From Streptomyces sp. LUP47B (GTDB lineage: Bacteria > Actinomycetota > Actinomycetes > Streptomycetales > Streptomycetaceae), in NCBI RefSeq assembly GCF_001746295.1, contig NZ_MJAH01000001.1, positions 1,221,188 through 1,285,187 of the forward strand: 64,000 nt of DNA, read 5' to 3'. A model generated the notes under the pieces. It had not been told where the DNA came from. It was given only the letters and a program-made list of their open reading frames with translations, and ran no database searches. Below are positions 34,310 through 43,323 of the stretch, one piece after another. A program made the translations under genes and the position numbers. How positions within the stretch are numbered: the stretch's first letter is position 1; every line of letters begins with the position of its first letter.

Positions 34310-35214
34310 CCACCGTCCTGGAGCCTGCAGCGCCGCTGCAGGTCGATGACCACGCTGCCCACGTTTACCAGCAGCGCAGTGCCCTGCTGCGCGCGTCCTC
34401 ACCCGCCGAGGCCGCCGCGGAGCTGAAGGGGATCGCGACCGCCGTCCGACGCGACATCCTCACCACCATCCAGTCGGCCGGCATGGGCCACGTGGGCGGT
34501 GACCTGTCTGTCACCGACTTGCTGGTCACGGCGCTGTGGGGCACCCTGCGCATGCACCCCGCCGACCCCGGCCACCCTCAGCGTGACCGGTTCGTGCTCA
34601 GCAAGGGCCACTGCGCCGCCGCCCTGTACTCCACGCTGGCCTCCTGCGGGTTTTTCCCCCGGGCACGGCTCTCCGAGTTCATGGCACCGCTGTCTCCGCT
34701 CAACGGCCACCCTGCCCGACTGAAGGTGCCCGGAGTGGAGACCAACAGCGGCCCCCTCGGGCACGGATTCCCGGTGGCCGCCGGTATCGCCCTCGGCGCG
34801 CGGCTGCGCGGTGAGGCGTGGCGGACGATTGTGGTGCTCGGCGACGGTGAGATGCAGGAGGGCAGCAACTGGGAGGCCGCGATGACCGCCGCCCACTACC
34901 GCCTGTCGAACCTGACGGCCGTCGTTGACCGCAACCGCCTGCAGCAGGGCGCTCGCACGGAGGACACCACGGCCTTGGATCCGCTCGACGCGAAGTGGGA
35001 GAGCTTCGGCTTCGAGGTGCGGGTCATTGACGGACACGACCATCAGGCGATCAAGGAAGCGTATGCGCCGTCGACCACCGGCCGTCCGGTTGCGGTGATC
35101 GCCAATACCGTCAAGGGCAAGGGAGTGTCGTTCATGGAGGACCGCGTCGAGTGGCACCACAAGGTGCCCACCGACGAACAGGTACGTCTGGCGCTAGAGG
35201 AGCTGACCCGATGA
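34306..35214 (+). CDS. Transketolase N-terminal subunit (apulose-4-P transketolase A-like)
   Basis: A 302-residue ThDP-binding (N-terminal) half of a split transketolase. The segment GHVGGDLSVTDLLVTALW and RFVLSKGHCAAALYSTLAS are typical of transketolase; the ThDP/Mg motif is VVLGDGEMQEGSNWEAAM (GDG at 179-181) ending in VVDRN (Asn210). It overlaps the isomerase gene by four bases and the B subunit by four bases, so the two halves are made in equal amounts. Split transketolases of this length with a partner kinase are known for D-apulose 4-phosphate and for other ketose phosphates; here apulose is inferred from context. Confidence 0.88.
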   Translation: MTTVLEPAAPLQVDDHAAHVYQQRSALLRASSPAEAAAELKGIATAVRRDILTTIQSAGMGHVGGDLSVTDLLVTALWGTLRMHPADPGHPQRDRFVLSKGHCAAALYSTLASCGFFPRARLSEFMAPLSPLNGHPARLKVPGVETNSGPLGHGFPVAAGIALGARLRGEAWRTIVVLGDGEMQEGSNWEAAMTAAHYRLSNLTAVVDRNRLQQGARTEDTTALDPLDAKWESFGFEVRVIDGHDHQAIKEAYAPSTTGRPVAVIANTVKGKGVSFMEDRVEWHHKVPTDEQVRLALEELTR

Positions 35215-36164
35215 GCACCCTGACGCAGCAGGCTGCCACTTTTGACTGCCGTACGGACTTCGCCGACGAACTGATCACGCTGGCCCGCGCCGACGAGCGG
35301 ATCGTGGCCGTTTGCAACGACTCAGTGGGCTCCAGCAACTTGGTGAAGTTCCGCGATGAGTTCCCCGACCGGCTGATCAACGTCGGTATCGCCGAGCAGG
35401 ACATGGTCGGCGTGGCGGCCGGCCTCGCCAACGCCGGGTTCATCCCCTTCACCTCCGCCGCGGCCCCCTTCCTCACCGGCCGCGCCATGGAACAGATCAA
35501 GGCCGACGTCGCCTACACCCACCGCCACGTCGTGCTGTGCGGCCAGAGTCCCGGCATGGCCTACGGCGAGCTCGGTCCCACCCACCACTCCATCGAGGAC
35601 CTCTCCTGGATGCGCGCGATTCCCGGCCTGGAGATCATCGTGCCGGCGGATCCGTCACAGATGCGCAGCGCGGTGCGCTGGGCCGCAGCCTCGGGCAAGC
35701 CGACGTACATCCGCGTGCCCCGGTTCAAAGTGCCCGCCGTCACCCCCGACGACGCCCCCTTCGAAGCCGGCCGGGCCGTGCGTCTGACAGAGGGCAGTGA
35801 CGTCACCCTCATTGCGATCGGCACGATGGTCTCGCGCGCGCTGGACGCCGCCGCGGCCCTGGGCCGTGATGGCATCTCCGCCCGTGTGCTCAACATGACC
35901 TTCGTCGAGCCGCTCGACGCGGACGCGGTGGTGGCCGCGGCGCGGGAGACCGGCGCCATCGTCACCGCGGAGGAGGGACTGCTCTCCGGCGGTCTGGGGG
36001 CAGCCGTGGCCAAGGTCGTGGCAGAGAATCATCCTGTGGCGGTGCGCATGTTGGGTGTGCCGGCCTTCGCCCCGACGGGCAGCGCCGCCTTCCTGCTGGA
36101 GCACTTCGGGCTGACCGCCGACGGCATCGCCGGCGCCGCGCGTGCCGTGCTGGGGCGGGCCTGA
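35211..36164 (+). CDS. Transketolase C-terminal subunit (apulose-4-P transketolase B-like)
   Basis: A 317-residue pyrimidine-binding and C-terminal half. RLINVGIAEQDMVGVAAGLA carries the conserved Glu that activates ThDP, then VVLCGQSPGMAYGELGPTHH and EDLSWMRAIPGLEIIVPADP (pyrimidine-binding fold), and the C-terminal domain ends with RMLGVPAFAPTGSAAFLLE. ATGA overlap with subunit A. Together with subunit A it would transfer a two-carbon ketol unit from a ketose phosphate to an aldose phosphate. Confidence 0.9.
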   Translation: MSTLTQQAATFDCRTDFADELITLARADERIVAVCNDSVGSSNLVKFRDEFPDRLINVGIAEQDMVGVAAGLANAGFIPFTSAAAPFLTGRAMEQIKADVAYTHRHVVLCGQSPGMAYGELGPTHHSIEDLSWMRAIPGLEIIVPADPSQMRSAVRWAAASGKPTYIRVPRFKVPAVTPDDAPFEAGRAVRLTEGSDVTLIAIGTMVSRALDAAAALGRDGISARVLNMTFVEPLDADAVVAAARETGAIVTAEEGLLSGGLGAAVAKVVAENHPVAVRMLGVPAFAPTGSAAFLLEHFGLTADGIAGAARAVLGRA

Positions 36165-37609
36165 TGAAGCCGCACGTTCTCGCCATCGACCAGGGCACGA
36201 GCTCGACCAAGGCCCTGCTTCTGGACGCCGCCGGCGACATCGTCTCCCGGGCGCATGCCCCCTTGCGTCAGTTCCACCCGGGGCCTGGCCTGGTGGAGCA
36301 GGACGCCGCGGCGCTGCTGGACAGTGTGCACACGGCCGTCGCCGTATGCATGAAGGACACTGACCCGCGCGGTGTCGCCGGTGTGGCACTGAGCACGCAG
36401 CGTGAGTCGGTCGTCCTGTGGGAGAGCGCCACGGGCAGGGCCGTCGCGCCTGTGGTCAGCTGGCAGGACCGGCGTGGGGCCGAACGTGCGGCGCACCTCA
36501 TCAAGGCGGGCATGGGGCCGGAGATCCGTCGGCTCACGGGCCTGCCGCTGGACCCGATGTTCTCCGCACTGAAGATGGCGGACCTCCTGGACCGGCACGA
36601 CCCCTCCCGGGCCCGCAGCCGGGCCGGCGAGCTGCGCCTGGGCACGGTGGACGCCTACCTGCTGCACATGCTGACCGGTGAACTGGTCACCGAGGTCGGC
36701 AATGCCTCCCGCACCCAGCTGCTCAGCCTCGCCACCGCGGACTGGGACGACGAGCTGCTTGAGTTGTTCGGCGTCCCGCGGGCGGCGCTGAGCCGGATCG
36801 TCGCCTCCACCGGCGAGTTCGCAACGGTGCGCGGCCTGGAGCCGCTGGCTGACGGCACCCCGGTGCTGGCGGTGATGGGTGACTCCCACGCCGCCTTGTT
36901 CGCGCACGCCGGCTGGCGGCCGGGGATAGTCAAGGTCACTTACGGCACCGGCTCGTCGGTCATGACCGTGGCGGACTCGCCTGCACCGCAGGACGGCGTG
37001 TGCGGCACCATCGCCTGGTCCACCGGTCGGCCGACTTACGCACACGAGGCCAACATCCACTCAGCCGGGCGGACCCTGACCTGGCTCGCTGACCTCCTTG
37101 GCGCAGAACCGGACGATCTCATCCGCCTCGCGGCCGACGCGGACGCGGAGGAGATCACTCTGGTGCCGGCGTTCGGCGGCATCGGTGCCCCATGGTTCGA
37201 CCCTGAGGCCGTGCCCGTCCTCGCCGGGTTCACCCTCGGCACCGGTCGCGCCCAGCTGGCTCGCGCGGCTCTGGAGTCGGTTGCCTTCCAGGTAGGCGAC
37301 GTCCTCTCCGTCCTGCCCGGTCTGCAGCAGGTCGTTGCCGACGGTGGCCTCAGCCGCAGTGACACGCTGATGCAGTTGCAGGCCGACCTCGGAGACTTCA
37401 CCGTGGCCCGCACCCGGGACCACGAGCTGTCCGCCGCAGGATGCGCCCATCTCGCCGGAGTCCAACTCGGTCTGTGGACGCAGGCTGATCTGGAGAAACG
37501 GGCCGACAGCGGCCTTCAGGTCTTCCGCCCCGGCTGGGACGAGCTACGGCGCAGCGGCGCGGTCGCACGCTGGCACCGGCACCTTGCGGCGGCTCGCACC
37601 CTGCGGTGA
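36164..37609 (+). CDS. FGGY-family carbohydrate kinase
   Basis: A 481-residue FGGY kinase. N-lobe: LAIDQGTSSTKALLLDAAGD (phosphate 1), ALSTQRESVVLWE and SWQDRRGAERA; C-lobe: GDSHAALFAHAG, VTYGTGSSVMT and the adenosine motif VVADGGLSRSDTLMQLQADL. The start overlaps the transketolase stop by one base. It would phosphorylate the ketose made by the isomerase, giving the ketose phosphate used by the split transketolase. Sequence alone points to the glycerol/xylulokinase-like group; D-apulose kinase is the contextual inference. Confidence 0.9.
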   Translation: MKPHVLAIDQGTSSTKALLLDAAGDIVSRAHAPLRQFHPGPGLVEQDAAALLDSVHTAVAVCMKDTDPRGVAGVALSTQRESVVLWESATGRAVAPVVSWQDRRGAERAAHLIKAGMGPEIRRLTGLPLDPMFSALKMADLLDRHDPSRARSRAGELRLGTVDAYLLHMLTGELVTEVGNASRTQLLSLATADWDDELLELFGVPRAALSRIVASTGEFATVRGLEPLADGTPVLAVMGDSHAALFAHAGWRPGIVKVTYGTGSSVMTVADSPAPQDGVCGTIAWSTGRPTYAHEANIHSAGRTLTWLADLLGAEPDDLIRLAADADAEEITLVPAFGGIGAPWFDPEAVPVLAGFTLGTGRAQLARAALESVAFQVGDVLSVLPGLQQVVADGGLSRSDTLMQLQADLGDFTVARTRDHELSAAGCAHLAGVQLGLWTQADLEKRADSGLQVFRPGWDELRRSGAVARWHRHLAAARTLR

Positions 37610-37706
37610 CAGAAGGTCCACAGACTCGCCCTTTCCGCACAAGTACGACAGGACAGCATGTACCGCAACCGCAGCCAGCGATCGCACCATCAGCACGACG
37701 ATAGGG

Positions 37707-37721
37707 TGTCGCACGGCGACA
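37707..37721. promoter_or_regulatory. TGTCGC-ACG-GCGACA palindrome before the SorC regulator
   Basis: Perfect 6-bp arms around a 3-bp centre, 28 bp before the GTG at 37749. A possible autoregulatory operator for the SorC-type regulator. No second copy was seen in front of the isomerase operon. Confidence 0.4.
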
Positions 37722-37748
37722 GTCAGGGGAACCGAGGAGGGAACAACA

Positions 37749-38717
37749 GTGGCGACAGCGCCGTCAGCTCCCGGTCCTGACCACCTGCGGCTACTGGTGA
37801 AAGTGGCCCGCATGTACCACGAACGCGGAGTGCGCCAACCCGAGATCGCAGCGCACCTGAACATGTCGCAGCCCCGCGTCTCGCGACTGCTCAAGGAAGC
37901 CGCCGACCGTGGCGTGGTGCGCACCGTGGTCGTCTCCCCCGAGGGCGTGCATGCCGAGCTCGAGGAAGCCCTCGTCGCGAAGTTCGGCCTGCGCGATGCC
38001 ATCGTGGTGGAAGTGGAGGGCGCGGGGATCGACGTCATCCCCGCACTCGCTGCGGCGACCGCCACCTACCTCGATGCCACGCTCAAGGGCGGGGACGTCA
38101 TCGGTGTCTCTTCCTGGAGCGCGACGCTGTTGGAAGCGGTGAAGGTGATGCGGGCGAAGACCTCGTCCGTGGCTCACGAAGTCGTACAGATGGTTGGCGG
38201 CTCGGGCAGCCCCGAAGTGCAACTCCACGCCACCCGTCTGACCAGCCGCCTGGCTGAACTGACCGGAGCCCGACCGGTCTTCGCGCCGTCCGCGGCGCTG
38301 GTCGGAAGCCGTGAACTGCGCGACCTGCTGTCACAGGAGCCCGCCATGAACGAGGTGATACAGGCGTGGTCGCGCCTCACGCTCGCTCTTTTGGGCATCG
38401 GCGGCCTCGATCCGTCACCTTTGCTGCGCAGCTCGGGCAACGCCATCACCACCGAGGACCAGCAACAGCTGAAAAAACTCGGCGCGGTGGGCGATGTGTG
38501 CACCCGCTACTTCGATGCCGACGGCCATCCTGTCGACGCCCCCTTCAACGACCGTCTCATCGGTATCGGGCCCGATGAGCTGCGTGCCGTGGAGCGCCGT
38601 ATCGGCGTGGCCGGCGGCACGGCCAAGACCCCTGCGATCCGCGGCGCGGTGCAAGGCGGATGGATCAACGTTCTGATCACCGACTTCGAGGTGGCACGGA
38701 ACCTGCTGAGCGACTGA
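37749..38717 (+). CDS. SorC-family sugar-binding transcriptional regulator
   Basis: A 322-residue regulator. The N-terminal HTH is VARMYHERGVRQPEIAAHLN with MSQPRVSRLLKEAADRGVVR, and the remainder is the sugar-phosphate-binding (SorC C-terminal) domain with GDVIGVSSWSATLLEAV, VVQMVGGSGSPEVQ and LGIGGLDPSPLLRSSG. GAGG at about 37737 supports the GTG start; the frame is open further upstream without a good start. It sits between the kinase and the glycosidase, so it most likely senses the phosphorylated ketose of this pathway and controls the operon. Its close relatives bind sugar phosphates. Confidence 0.9.
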   Translation: MATAPSAPGPDHLRLLVKVARMYHERGVRQPEIAAHLNMSQPRVSRLLKEAADRGVVRTVVVSPEGVHAELEEALVAKFGLRDAIVVEVEGAGIDVIPALAAATATYLDATLKGGDVIGVSSWSATLLEAVKVMRAKTSSVAHEVVQMVGGSGSPEVQLHATRLTSRLAELTGARPVFAPSAALVGSRELRDLLSQEPAMNEVIQAWSRLTLALLGIGGLDPSPLLRSSGNAITTEDQQQLKKLGAVGDVCTRYFDADGHPVDAPFNDRLIGIGPDELRAVERRIGVAGGTAKTPAIRGAVQGGWINVLITDFEVARNLLSD

Positions 38718-39022
38718 CCCTCAGCCAGGCACTCCCACACCACCTCAAGGCCGGTCTCACCCCATCCGTCATCCGCACCGCCGCTGGGGCTGAGCCGCAG
38801 ATCCGACCGGTATTTCACCGCGCGGCCAGACGCCATCCGGCCCGCCCCGCGCCGCTCGGTCTGCTCTTTTCACGGCCGCGACCGTCATCGTCGGTCGACG
38901 ACAAACGGATGCAGCGCATCCGCCTACTACGTCCCTCGGCGACCCCGGCCACCTCGTCCACCCCGTCCATCACGCGTCCAGCCAGCCTGGATCGCACCTC
39001 GGCCCACCCGCAGGAGAATGCG

Positions 39023-40792
39023 ATGCCTTTCGGCCCCCACACCCCCCTGACTGATTTCAAAGCCTCCAAGGAGGCTGCGGCCGTTCTCGAGCGGCACCTT
39101 CCCGGCATCCTCGACATGCCCGACTTCACCGTGCTGCCCTTCATCCCGCTGGGCGCGATGCTGGGTCACAACCCACCGCTTGGCGAGACCCCCGCAGCGA
39201 TGGACGCGCTGTGGCAAGACCTGGCCTCCCTGCCCTCGGACCCTCCGCTGCGTAAGGTCCAGCCAGCTCCCACGCGCCCCGTACCGGACTACGACTCCCC
39301 TGAAGCCCTCCGGGCATCGGCGACTATCAGCGAGGTCAGCGACACCGAGCAATGGGGCGTCGCCGAGGTCGTCCTGCGGGGCCCGGACCACGGCAACCCC
39401 TTCATCGACGTCGAACTCGACGCCGTCTTCCGGCACGCCGAAGCACCCGAGGTACGTGTCGGCGGCTTCTACGACGGTGCGGGAACCTACCGCATCCGCT
39501 TCCAGCCGCCCCACCCCGGCCGTTGGACGTTCGAGACCCGCTCGAATGCCCGCTCACTGGACGGCCTGACCGGGTCACTTCAGGTGTCCGCATCCTCGGC
39601 AGGCAACCGGGGTCCGGTCCACGTGGCCGGCACGTACCACTTCGCCTACCAGGACGGCACCCCCTACCTGCCTCTCGGCACGACCGCATACGCCTGGGCC
39701 CACCAGACTCCTCAGCTGCAAGCAGCCACACTCCGGACGCTGGAAGAGGCACCCTTCACCAAGATCCGCATGTGTGTCTTTCCTAAGTCGTACTTCTTCA
39801 ACGCCGATGAACCGCCGCTCTTCCCCTACGTCCGCAACGACGACGGATCCTTCGACTTCGCCCGGTTCGACGTCGCGTTCTTCCAGCACCTGGACCACAG
39901 CGTCGAGCAGCTCGCACGCATCGGCGTGGAAGCGGACGTGATCCTCTTCCACTGCTACGACCGGTGGGGCTTTTCCGCCATGCCCGCCTGGGCGGACGAC
40001 CTGTTCGTCACGTACGTCGTGCGGCGACTGGCCGCGCACCGCAACGTGTGGTGGTCCCTGGCCAACGAGTACGACTTCCTGCCCCACAAGACCGAAGAGG
40101 ACTGGGAGCGCGTTGCCCAGGTGATCGGACGGGAAGACCACGCCGGCCACCTCACCAGCATCCACAACGGGGTCACGTTCTACGACCACACACGGCCCTG
40201 GATCACGCACTGCAGCATCCAGCGCGTCGACACCTACCGGACCGCGGAGAACACCACCGAGTGGCGGGAGACCTACGGCAAGCCCATCGTCATCGACGAA
40301 TGCGGCTACGAAGGCGACATCGACGCAGGCTGGGGCAACCTCAGCGCCCGTGAACTTGTGCGCCGCTGCTGGGAAGGCGCCATCCGCGGCGGCTACGTCA
40401 ACCACGGCGAGACCTACTACAACGACGAAGAGATCCTCTGGTGGTCCAAGGGCGGAACCCTGCACGGTGAGTCCGCCGAACGCATCGGCTTCCTCGCCCG
40501 CATCACCGCCGAAATCCCCAGCGGCCGCATCGAAGCTCTGCCCTCCAGCTGGGACATGGTGTGCGGCGGAGACGACGACCATCGCATCATCTACTTCGGC
40601 AACGGCTGCTCCACCTTCCGCTGGCTCCAGCTGCCCCCGGGCACGCAGTGGGAGGTGGACCTCATCGACACCTGGAACATGACCGTGGAAACCCAGCCCG
40701 GATTGGCCGAGGGGCGGACCAAGATCACTCTTCCCGGTCGTGAGTACATGGCGGTCCGACTGCGCCGGGTGAAGGCCGCAACGAACGGCTGA
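39023..40792 (+). CDS. DUF5060/apiosidase-like TIM-barrel glycosidase with DUF5605
   Basis: A 589-residue cytosolic glycosidase (no signal peptide). An N-terminal segment (1-95) precedes a beta-sandwich of DUF5060 type (EQWGVAEVVLRGPDHGNPF to VRVGGFYDGAGTYRIRF, about 105-195). A TIM barrel of the DUF4038/apiosidase group follows (PYLPLGTTAYAW to about 500), and a DUF5605-like beta domain closes the protein. Likely catalytic acids are Glu349 in WSLANEYDFL and Glu426 in IVIDECGYEG. AGGAG six bases before the ATG at 39023 fixes the start. It follows the SorC regulator and could release the sugar that the isomerase-kinase-transketolase operon degrades. Confidence 0.82.
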   Translation: MPFGPHTPLTDFKASKEAAAVLERHLPGILDMPDFTVLPFIPLGAMLGHNPPLGETPAAMDALWQDLASLPSDPPLRKVQPAPTRPVPDYDSPEALRASATISEVSDTEQWGVAEVVLRGPDHGNPFIDVELDAVFRHAEAPEVRVGGFYDGAGTYRIRFQPPHPGRWTFETRSNARSLDGLTGSLQVSASSAGNRGPVHVAGTYHFAYQDGTPYLPLGTTAYAWAHQTPQLQAATLRTLEEAPFTKIRMCVFPKSYFFNADEPPLFPYVRNDDGSFDFARFDVAFFQHLDHSVEQLARIGVEADVILFHCYDRWGFSAMPAWADDLFVTYVVRRLAAHRNVWWSLANEYDFLPHKTEEDWERVAQVIGREDHAGHLTSIHNGVTFYDHTRPWITHCSIQRVDTYRTAENTTEWRETYGKPIVIDECGYEGDIDAGWGNLSARELVRRCWEGAIRGGYVNHGETYYNDEEILWWSKGGTLHGESAERIGFLARITAEIPSGRIEALPSSWDMVCGGDDDHRIIYFGNGCSTFRWLQLPPGTQWEVDLIDTWNMTVETQPGLAEGRTKITLPGREYMAVRLRRVKAATNG

Positions 40793-40850
40793 GGAAGCCG
40801 GCAAGGCCATCGTGACGCTTTCCTTGTCCGTCGGCCCGCGTCATTCCCAT

Positions 40851-40881
40851 GGCCGTGGCACGTCAGACATGTGCCGCGGCC
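40851..40881 (+). terminator. Terminator hairpin after the glycosidase
   Basis: Arms GGCCGTGGCAC and GTGCCGCGGCC (10 of 11 paired) with a 9-nt loop, 58 bp beyond the stop codon, followed by GTGCTTTGCC. Confidence 0.65.
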
Positions 40882-41334
40882 GTGCTTTGCCCCGTCAGCA
40901 CGGTCTGTGCTGTCCCACGAATCGTGTAGCTACTGCGGGTGCCTGGGGGCTTGAGCGAAACCTTGCACGGAACTCGTGAACAGATCGTGCCCTGGCCTCC
41001 CGGTCAAGGCCTGAGCGATCTGGATCATGTCGCTGCGGTGATGAGGCGCGCGGTAGACCCGGGTGACACGCCACAGCGCCTGCGAGCTCAACGAGGTACC
41101 GCTCGACCCATAGGCCATCGGAAGGAGGACCGGGCCCGGGAGCCGGCGCGACATCCAGCCGCTCACTGGCGGCCTCGGGCCCCAGGGACGAGGAGTGGAG
41201 CGGCCCCGTCTCGATGCACGCGGACGGTTCCGTCCTGGCCATGCACGTGCTGCCCTGACAGGTCCGTTCTCCGGGGAGATTCTGGCAAGTACGTGCGGCT
41301 CTGGCAAGCGCGTGCAGCCCTGTTCCTCGGCTCG
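40882..41334. other. Intergenic region without a recognised gene
   Basis: About 450 bp between the sugar block and the helicase. Open frames exist on both strands, but all are biased Arg/Pro/Ser frames without recognisable motifs. This is probably the boundary between the carbohydrate genes and the small island that follows. Confidence 0.4.
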
Positions 41335-42804
41335 TCACCGGCCATCGTCGGCACCTTGTTGGTTCTCGATCCATGCGAGCCCTCCGAGGTCCAGTCGGCG
41401 GCGAGCACGAGTGACGGCGACATAGGCGAGGCGCGCGTCCGTATCGCTCACGGGTTCCGGGATCGGGCGACCTCTGTGGTCCTGCCGGTCACTGTCCGGT
41501 GGCGGGGGAAAGTCGTCGGCGATTCTGACCTGGGTCCATTCCCGGCCTTTGGCCGTGTGGGCGGTGGAGACCGTGACCTCGGCCTTGGACTCGTCGGTCA
41601 GCGCGTCGACGGCGGCGATGATGGCTTCGGGGCCGTGAGTGTCGACGAGTTCCACGAACGGCTGGAGATCGCGGCCAGCGGGATCGTACTCCGCGTAGTC
41701 CTGCAACTCGCCCCAGGAGGCGAAGAGAACCAGTTCAGGGTGGGAGGTGCGACCGCCGTCTTTGAGATCTCGGGCGGCCTTCGCCAGTGCGACGAGTGTC
41801 TGTCCGCCCCGTGTCAGAGCCACCTGGCGTCCAGCGTCCAACTGCCTCATGACTTCTGTCACGGCGCCGATGTTGGTCCGGCACAGCACTGCGTCCGGGC
41901 AGGTGACCAGGCCGACTTCCGTGGGAATAGCTTCGGTACCGGTCAGCCGGATCGGCGTGTCGGTGAACGCGAGCCAGCGATTTGCCTGATCGGCAAGGAG
42001 AGGGCCGAATCGGAAGGAACGGGTCAAGGTGAGGTGGGTGGCGTCGAAGCCGGTCATCACGTCCCGGGCACCGCGCCACCCGTAGATGGCCTGGGCTGAG
42101 TCGCCGACCATCACCAGCTGGGCGTGGTCGCGTTGAGCGGTGAAGATCTGTTCAAGGACGGGGTTGGTGTCCTGGGCTTCGTCGAGGAGGAGAAAGTCGG
42201 CCTCGATCTTCGGCCCGGTCAGAGCCCACATCTTCAGGTAGTTGTCATGCTCGAAGCGAACCACGCCTCCCTCGGGGTTCTGCAGATCTGTCCAGGCTTT
42301 CCCGACGTACGGCATGACCACGTCGACGAGTTGGGCGCGCTCGTCCGGGGCTCCGAGCCTACGCAGGACCGGTACGTGGTGGGGTGCAAGAGTCCTGTCT
42401 GCGGACTGACAGAAACGGGTGACCGTACGCAGCACAGTGTGGGACAACGTCCTGCAACTGATCTCGTGATCGCCGATGCGGACCGGCGACCTAATGCCGA
42501 GGGCCTGTCCGATCCGCCATGCGGGCTGGCGGGGGCTGCTGAGACGGCGAGCGAAGCGGTGGCCGAGGGCGGCATAGGCCGTCGCGTGCGCGGTCCTGCA
42601 CAGTACGGAACGGGGGAAGCGGTTTGCGGCGTCGTTGGCGATGTCCTTGTTGAAGGCGAGGTACCGGCCACGGCGTCCGGTACTCGCGGCGAGCAGGCAC
42701 AGCGTGCCGGTCTTGCCGGTGCCGGCACCGGCTTGGAGGACAAGGTGGTGACCGTCGCGGAAGGCGTCAACGGCGTGTGCCTGTTCGTCTGTGGGCGTGT
42801 GCAA
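41335..42804 (-). CDS. UvrD/Rep-type ATP-dependent helicase (superfamily 1)
   Basis: A 489-residue SF1 helicase. Motif I is LQAGAGTGKT (26-35), motif II is LLLDEAQDTNPVLE, motif III VMVGDSAQAIYGWRGA, motif IV-like SFRFGPLLADQANRW, and the C-terminal VSTAHTAKGREWTQV with LAYVAVTRARRRLDL gives motifs V and VI. It is much shorter than UvrD or PcrA (about 700 residues) and lacks most 1B/2B insertions, which is the form found in mobile elements and defence loci. Start TTG 42804 with GGAG six bases upstream. It is the third gene of an operon with two small unknown proteins (42829, 43320). Confidence 0.88.
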   Translation of the reverse strand: MHTPTDEQAHAVDAFRDGHHLVLQAGAGTGKTGTLCLLAASTGRRGRYLAFNKDIANDAANRFPRSVLCRTAHATAYAALGHRFARRLSSPRQPAWRIGQALGIRSPVRIGDHEISCRTLSHTVLRTVTRFCQSADRTLAPHHVPVLRRLGAPDERAQLVDVVMPYVGKAWTDLQNPEGGVVRFEHDNYLKMWALTGPKIEADFLLLDEAQDTNPVLEQIFTAQRDHAQLVMVGDSAQAIYGWRGARDVMTGFDATHLTLTRSFRFGPLLADQANRWLAFTDTPIRLTGTEAIPTEVGLVTCPDAVLCRTNIGAVTEVMRQLDAGRQVALTRGGQTLVALAKAARDLKDGGRTSHPELVLFASWGELQDYAEYDPAGRDLQPFVELVDTHGPEAIIAAVDALTDESKAEVTVSTAHTAKGREWTQVRIADDFPPPPDSDRQDHRGRPIPEPVSDTDARLAYVAVTRARRRLDLGGLAWIENQQGADDGR

Positions 42805-42828
42805 CGGAGGCTCCGCAGAGGAGAGGGG

Positions 42829-43323
42829 CTAATGAGTCGAGTGAGAGGTGTGCCCTGGGTGCCGGCGGTGCGGCACGGCGCGGGCCGCACATGTCAGGAC
42901 GTCTTCGGGGGCGTGGTGGACGAGGAGGCTCTCGAACTGGGCAGCCAGTTGCCAAGAGCGGTTCCTCTCGTCCCGTTCGAGGGCCGCTACGACGGCTCGG
43001 GCGAGGAAGTCTCCGGGTTTCTGCCCCTGGGCTGCTGCGTCCCGGCGGACCACCGAGCATGTGGCACGAGGAAGGACAAGGTTGAGCAGTACCCGGCCCG
43101 ACCGGTCGGAGTAGTGGGTCGTCAGCACGTCGACGGGCAGGAGTCGATCGAGCTCGCGGCGAAGCGACCGCAGAGCCTGGCCAGGAGACTTGGCGCGGCG
43201 CGTTGTCATCAGCCGGGTGCGGTCGGCGTTCGCTGCGAGCGGCACCACACGGCAGGCCCGGTGAAGTTCGCGGTGGGTAGCGGACCTGGTCACGATGACC
43301 TCGACAGCATGTTGCCGCCTCAT
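42829..43323 (-). CDS. Small hypothetical protein, helicase operon
   Basis: A 164-residue protein of unknown function. It is basic at the N-terminus (TTRRAKSPGQALRSLRREL), has a central strand-rich segment (GRVLLNLVLPRATCSVV) and a helical C-terminal half (FLARAVVAALERDERNR and WQLAAQFESLLVHHAPEDVL). Its ATG overlaps the stop of the DUF6083-like gene by three bases (ATGA) and the helicase begins 24 bp after its stop. So the three are translated from one mRNA. The basic part and the partner helicase suggest a nucleic-acid role, but no family is recognised. Confidence 0.7.
   Translation of the reverse strand: MRRQHAVEVIVTRSATHRELHRACRVVPLAANADRTRLMTTRRAKSPGQALRSLRRELDRLLPVDVLTTHYSDRSGRVLLNLVLPRATCSVVRRDAAAQGQKPGDFLARAVVAALERDERNRSWQLAAQFESLLVHHAPEDVLTCAARAVPHRRHPGHTSHSTH

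Noticed and set aside
39575..40810. 411-residue minus-strand frame opposite the apiosidase-like glycosidase
   Set aside because: Antisense shadow; the plus frame has clear domain motifs and a ribosome site.
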